Shown piece by piece: positions 6,801 through 9,357 of a DNA stretch of 9,357 nucleotides (position 1 is the stretch's first letter; each line of letters begins with the position of its first letter). Source of the DNA: Butyricicoccus sp. (GTDB lineage: Bacteria > Bacillota > Clostridia > Oscillospirales > Butyricicoccaceae); assembly GCA_020025885.1 (NCBI GenBank), contig JAHHRJ010000063.1, forward strand, positions 1 to 9,357. Reading direction: 5' to 3'. The notes under the pieces were generated by a model that did no database searches, had not been told where the DNA came from, and was given only the letters and a program-made list of their open reading frames with translations. The translations under genes and the position numbers were made by a program.

Positions 6801-7682
6801 TTACTGGATCTCGCGCTGTGCTCCATGATACGCAACAGCAAACGCCTGCGGACCCGTATTGGTGATAACAGAGATTCCAATTGGGCGGCGTTCTACTGCT
6901 ATAAATCCAATTTGCTCTCGCAGTGCCCGCTCGATTTCATCGAGTCTTTCTGGTGCAATCCTACCATAAAGCAAAACCGCTTTTTGTTTTTCCGGATGCA
7001 CCGCCCGCTTCTTTACCTGCTCCAATACCTTGGGAATGAGGTTTTTCTCTCCACGCGCCTTATCAATTACTGTAACTGCGCCAGCAGCCACAAGGCTGAT
7101 TGGCTTGAGTCCCAGTGCTTCTCCAACAAACGCCGCGCCGCCTGAGATACGTCCTGACTTTTTGAGGTGTTTAAGGGTATATACGCCAAGTACCGCCTCA
7201 CATCGCTTGAGACGTGCGCGTGCAATATGTACGATATCAGCAAATGCATCTCCTGCATCGCGCATTTCGCACGCGCTCAGAACAACTTGTCCGTAAATAT
7301 AGGTATAAGTTTCTGAGTCGATCAGTTCGATTTTCATATCCGTTCCATACTCTTCATAAAACATGGAGCGCGCAATACAGCACGACTGATATCCGCCCGA
7401 ACCTGCTGCATTGATAATAATACCAAGCACATGCGTATATCCTGCCGCATGTGCCTTTTGATAACAGCCCATCACTTCCGCTGGTGTGATCTGCGCGGTG
7501 GTTGGGATTTCATCCGATGTATCAAGTAAATCCCAATATTCTTCCGGAGTCATATCATAGAACTCACGGAATGTCTCCCCCTGATGTGTGACCTTGACTG
7601 GAATGACATCGATCCCGTACTTTTGAACCGCCTCACGTGGGAGGTCAGCAGCAGAGTCGCAAAATATGTGAATCTTTTCCAT
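6801..7682 (-). CDS. DegV family protein (fatty-acid-binding, FakB-like fold)
   Basis: A 293-residue DegV-family protein. Characterised members (FakB) hold a fatty acid and present its carboxylate to the kinase FakA for phosphorylation, feeding exogenous fatty acids into phospholipid synthesis. Landmarks: DSAADLP (9-15), PTTAQITPAE with T61/T62 (60-69), the loop INAAGSGGYQS (90-100), LKKSGRISGG (173-182), LGLKPI (190-195) and TNTGPQAFAVAY (274-285). Two ligand-contact places differ from typical FakB: the Ser-rich start of the 90-100 loop is N-A-A, and the His before TGPG is N275. The bound lipid may therefore differ. The ATG at 7680-7682 has an AGGAGG six bases upstream. It lies 15 bases after trmL and is probably co-transcribed with it. 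No FakA-like kinase is in the window. Confidence 0.92.
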   Translation of the reverse strand: MEKIHIFCDSAADLPREAVQKYGIDVIPVKVTHQGETFREFYDMTPEEYWDLLDTSDEIPTTAQITPAEVMGCYQKAHAAGYTHVLGIIINAAGSGGYQSCCIARSMFYEEYGTDMKIELIDSETYTYIYGQVVLSACEMRDAGDAFADIVHIARARLKRCEAVLGVYTLKHLKKSGRISGGAAFVGEALGLKPISLVAAGAVTVIDKARGEKNLIPKVLEQVKKRAVHPEKQKAVLLYGRIAPERLDEIERALREQIGFIAVERRPIGISVITNTGPQAFAVAYHGAQREIQ

Positions 7683-7697
7683 TTTCTTCCTCCTGTA

Positions 7698-8198
7698 TCA
7701 GCGTGCCAAGCCCATTTCCCCCGGAAACTTACCAGCTTCTGTAAGCCCTGCAAAATCCGTTTGCCGCAATGCTTCAAACACCGTGACCGCTACTGCATTG
7801 GATAAGTTCATACTGCGTGCACCTTCTCGCATCGGGATTCGGATACAGCGTTCTGGGTTTGCAATGAGCATGGGTTCAGGGAGCCCGCGCGTTTCCCTGC
7901 CGAACATCAAATAATCACCGTCTTGAAATTTCGGCTCTGTATAAGACTGTGCCGCCTTTGTTGTCAGATAAAAATAGCGTCCGCCTGCATTTTTCTCAAA
8001 GAATTCTTCAATATTGGCATAACGGCGCACATCCAGCAAATGCCAGTAATCCAGCCCTGCGCGCTTGAGCTGGCGGTCATCAATCGAAAATCCCAATGGT
8101 TCTACGAGATGCAAAACTGCACCTGTCACCGCACAGGTGCGCGCAATGTTGCCTGTATTTTGTGGGATCTCCGGCTCAACCAAAACAATATGAAACAT
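7698..8198 (-). CDS. trmL: tRNA (cytidine/uridine-34 2'-O)-methyltransferase, TrmL-type SPOUT enzyme
   Basis: A SPOUT-family enzyme that, in characterised TrmL, uses S-adenosylmethionine to 2'-O-methylate the wobble base of leucine tRNAs. The 166-residue product matches the family's short, single-domain length. Landmarks: the N-terminal FHIVLVEPEIPQNTGNIART (2-21), VEPLGF (32-37), GRETRGLP (100-107) and the knot-forming cofactor-binding strand SMNLSNAVAV (129-138). The start is ATG at 8196-8198, with AGAGG six bases upstream (8205-8209). An in-frame extension to 8306 runs through the promoter and is rejected. It is the first gene of a two-gene unit: its TGA stop is 15 bases from the degV start, and the degV ribosome site fills that gap. 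The family match is strong; the exact tRNA target is inferred from E. coli. Confidence 0.95.
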   Translation of the reverse strand: MFHIVLVEPEIPQNTGNIARTCAVTGAVLHLVEPLGFSIDDRQLKRAGLDYWHLLDVRRYANIEEFFEKNAGGRYFYLTTKAAQSYTEPKFQDGDYLMFGRETRGLPEPMLIANPERCIRIPMREGARSMNLSNAVAVTVFEALRQTDFAGLTEAGKFPGEMGLAR

Positions 8199-8229
8199 AA
8201 AACGCCTCTTTATAGTTATTACACCCCCT

Positions 8230-8258
8230 ATTTTATGCGATTGCGCAATATTTTTCAA
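8230..8258 (-). promoter_or_regulatory. Promoter of trmL-degV
   Basis: On the minus strand TTGAAA (8253-8258) and TAAAAT (8230-8235) are spaced by exactly 17 bases. The spacer contains the palindrome ATTGCGCAAT, which could be a regulator site but may be chance. The predicted start near 8223 gives a leader of about 25 bases before the trmL ATG. Confidence 0.75.
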
Positions 8259-8282
8259 GCATTTTATGTGTTTTTTGCAAAA

Positions 8283-8316
8283 AATATCCATCGGCGCAGA
8301 ACGCACAGCGGATATT
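8283..8316 (-). terminator. Probable intrinsic terminator of the ecsC-like pseudogene
   Basis: On the minus strand AATATCC pairs with GGATATT, with an inner stem (GTGCG against TGCGC, using G-T pairs, loop TTC). The outer arm leads into a run of six T. It lies about 70 bases after the pseudogene stop and just upstream of the trmL promoter, the expected place for a terminator. The outer stem is AT-rich and part of the T run is inside it, so strength is uncertain. Confidence 0.5.
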
Positions 8317-8387
8317 TATTCTAGGTAACTTTATAAAACCCGCAATTCTTGCGATATTGTGCGCAAATCCCTCTAAAAAAGAGCCTT

Positions 8388-9114
8388 TTATTCTTTCTCT
8401 TTCGCAGATCGTTTCCAAAGATATTGTTTCTGGTACTCAAGTTCTGCATATCCTGTGATCCTGCTGTACAGCGGTAGATTATACATCCCACCAACAATCC
8501 CTACAATCGGGAGCCCTTGAATAAACTTGGCTGTGAGCATGCCTTGCACCAAACTTTGCACCGCCTCTTGCTGAACAAACGCCCTCTTTTCAGATAGCGT
8601 TTCTCGTTTTTGAATTTCCTTTGCCAGCACATCCAGCCGTGCTTACCGCCCCTTGTCTGGAGCCGCTGCACAGGCGAGCAATAGCAGCAAATAAACCCGC
8701 TCGTCCTCTGTGTGTACATCCACCCCATAAGAAAGCGTGATTTGATAGATTTCGCGTAGTAATACGCCCAAAAACAGCGGAATATCCGGAAGACCGACCC
8801 CCAGCAGCCCCAGACCAATGCCTTCTGCGCCTTATCTGGAATGGAAATCTTTTCTGCCAGTCCAGCACCAACTGCCGCCTTCTGTAAAGGCAATACCGTA
8901 CAATGTCATCTGCGGCGCTTTGCGAAAATTTCGCGCCATAAATTCGTTGTGAATCCTTGAAATCCATCAAGGATTCCTGCGGATTCACGCCTTTTTCTGA
9001 CGAGAAATTTTTCAGACAATCGCTCTTGCTGAATTATGCGGTATTGCCTAAATACTGTTGTTCTTTCTTTTCAATTTTCCGCAGTGTCTTTTGTGCCGCA
9101 TCATACAGCTTCAT
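8388..9114 (-). pseudogene. EcsC-family protein, degraded by frameshifts and stop codons
   Basis: The remnant of an EcsC-family gene; members are predicted membrane-associated proteins, some encoded next to the Ecs ABC transporter, and their biochemical role is unclear. A start with a good ribosome site (GAGGAAAGCAT then ATG at 9112-9114) gives MKLYDAAQKTLRKIEKKEQQ and meets TAA at codon 27 (9034-9036). A second frame carries AVGAGLAEKISIPDKA (about 8870-8830). A one-base deletion near 8827-8831 then shifts into the frame of GLGLLGVGLPDIPLFLGVLL, the family hallmark, followed by SYGVDVHTEDERVYLLLLLA. That frame has a TAA at 8643-8645, then continues in register through AMLTAKFIQGLPIVGIVGG-like sequence (here GMLTAKFIQGLPIVG) to the end at 8388. 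All three frames are used, so there are at least two frameshifts plus nonsense codons. The IS end lies just upstream. The family call rests on recognised motifs; inactivity is clear from the sequence unless the assembly is wrong. Confidence 0.8.
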
Positions 9115-9134
9115 ATGCTTTCCTCGATACCAAT

Positions 9135-9160
9135 AAAAGCTGCCTGTTTGGCAGCTTTTT
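9135..9160. terminator. Terminator-like hairpin between the ecsC-like gene and the IS end
   Basis: A perfect 10-bp stem (AAAAGCTGCC and GGCAGCTTTT, loop TGTTT) with a T run on either strand. On the minus strand it would end a transcript only about 21 bases before the pseudogene start, leaving no room for a separate promoter. On the plus strand it is followed by TTTTTACC, exactly where the mobile element seems to begin. It is probably the terminator of a gene that once lay to the right. Confidence 0.7.
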
Positions 9161-9172
9161 ACCAAAAGTGCT

Positions 9173-9205
9173 GTAAATCCCCTGCCTTTAGGCATGGGGC
9201 TTTAC
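9173..9205 (+). repeat. IS200/IS605 left-end imperfect palindrome
   Basis: GTAAA-T-CCCC-TGCC, loop TTTA, then GGCA-T-GGGG-C-TTTAC: nested arms with a single bulged base and one mismatch. This is the DNA hairpin that TnpA of this family recognises in its left end. The form with CCCC-TGCC-TTTA-GGCA-TGGGG is characteristic of many clostridial copies. Confidence 0.85.
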
Positions 9206-9276
9206 GGCACACATAGATTCCCCGTTCATAAGGGTATTGCCTTATATTAGATGAAAAATAGTAGTATACTGTTTTC

Positions 9277-9357
9277 ATGAAATATAAAAACAATAACAAT
9301 GCGGTATACTCATGCAAATATCATGTAGTTTGGTGTCCAAAATATCGGAGAAAAGTC
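9277..9357 (+). CDS. tnpA: IS200/IS605-family transposase TnpA, N-terminal fragment
   Basis: An ATG at 9277-9279 opens a frame that runs to the window edge for 27 codons. Residues 10-27 read VYSCKYHVVWCPKYRRKV, the first strand and signature opening of the Y1 HUH transposase TnpA. These enzymes cut and rejoin single-stranded DNA hairpin ends. The His-X-His motif and catalytic Tyr would fall beyond the window, so intactness cannot be judged. No strong ribosome site is visible directly upstream, which is common in these elements because expression is kept low. A TATACT at 9265-9270 is too close to the start to serve as its -10 with a normal leader. Confidence 0.88.
   Translation, partial: MKYKNNNNAVYSCKYHVVWCPKYRRKV

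Larger units (their letters stand above)
9163..9357 (+). mobile_element. Left end of an IS200/IS605-family insertion sequence (truncated by window)
   Basis: The element is identified by two linked signs: a subterminal imperfect hairpin (9173-9205) typical of this family's left end, and the start of a TnpA transposase 72 bases later. These elements have no terminal inverted repeats and insert single-stranded, next to a short target word. A TTAC at 9159-9162 directly precedes the hairpin region and matches the target used by IS608. The boundary at 9163 is therefore a reasonable guess, not proven. The right end, and whether a tnpB follows, lie outside the window. Confidence 0.8.

Noticed and set aside
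6641..6880. Minus-strand open frame covering the degV-pgk gap
   Set aside because: It overlaps the end of degV and the pgk promoter, has no ribosome site or recognisable motif, and looks like a chance frame.
8199..8306. 36-codon N-terminal extension of trmL
   Set aside because: It runs through the -35 and -10 boxes and a terminator hairpin. The family begins at FHIVLVEPEIPQNTGN, with a ribosome site just upstream of the ATG at 8196-8198.
7923..8324. Plus-strand open frame of 133 codons opposite trmL
   Set aside because: Shadow of the secure trmL gene; it runs into the promoter region and shows no family features.
8501..8988. Two overlapping minus-strand frames (8501-8893 and 8590-8988) as separate small genes
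   Set aside because: They are pieces of the frameshifted EcsC-family pseudogene; only short parts of each look like family sequence and neither has its own ribosome site.
1..9357. CRISPR array, tRNA, rRNA, riboswitch or attachment site
   Set aside because: No spaced direct repeats, cloverleaf, conserved rRNA stretch or recognised riboswitch core was seen by eye on either strand. A covariance-model search would be the decisive test for structured RNAs.

Overview
The window reads as an ordinary chromosomal stretch from a low- to mid-GC Gram-positive anaerobe. Class Clostridia is my best inference; an Oscillospirales-type gut organism is plausible but not demonstrated. The evidence is the strong AGGAGG-type ribosome binding sites, Bacillota-type promoters, a pgk-tpiA-gpmI-eno glycolytic block, a DegV protein, a clostridial-type membrane-anchored NodB-domain protein and an EcsC-family remnant. 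Almost everything is on the minus strand, so the window is best read from right to left.

Layout by coordinate: the 3' end of a plus-strand membrane protein (2-232) converges on a minus-strand polysaccharide-deacetylase-like protein (307-1248), with a perfect 30-bp palindromic terminator between them. Next, all on the minus strand, come eno (1420-2730), gpmI (2785-4368), tpiA (4459-5229) and pgk (5355-6545). These appear to form one lower-glycolysis operon, pgk to eno, with a near-consensus promoter upstream of pgk (6654-6682) and a clean terminator after eno (1386-1411). gapA is not in the cluster. Upstream lies a two-gene minus-strand unit, trmL (7698-8198) then degV (6801-7682), with its own near-consensus promoter (8230-8258). 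Further right is a decayed EcsC-family pseudogene (8388-9114), then the left end and first codons of an IS200/IS605-family element on the plus strand (about 9163-9357).

Functionally, Pgk, TpiA, GpmI and Eno interconvert and process the three-carbon glycolytic intermediates. Pgk makes ATP and 3-phosphoglycerate; TpiA recycles dihydroxyacetone phosphate; GpmI and Eno carry 3-phosphoglycerate through to phosphoenolpyruvate. All four avoid TTA, CTA and TCA codons completely, as shown by unbroken in-register antisense frames. This fits strong codon selection in highly expressed genes.

The most notable observation is that the NodB-domain protein has lost core catalytic and metal-site residues (TFDDGP became TFQGGP, and the second His of the HSxxH motif became Gly) while keeping the rest of the fold. 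It is therefore a probable pseudoenzyme. Secondary points are a Lys/Thr/Ala-rich N-terminal tail on GpmI, unusual ligand-site residues in DegV, structured spacers inside the glycolytic operon, and the IS end abutting a terminator hairpin in front of the broken ecsC-like gene. I found no CRISPR array, rRNA, tRNA or obvious new defence or biosynthetic system.
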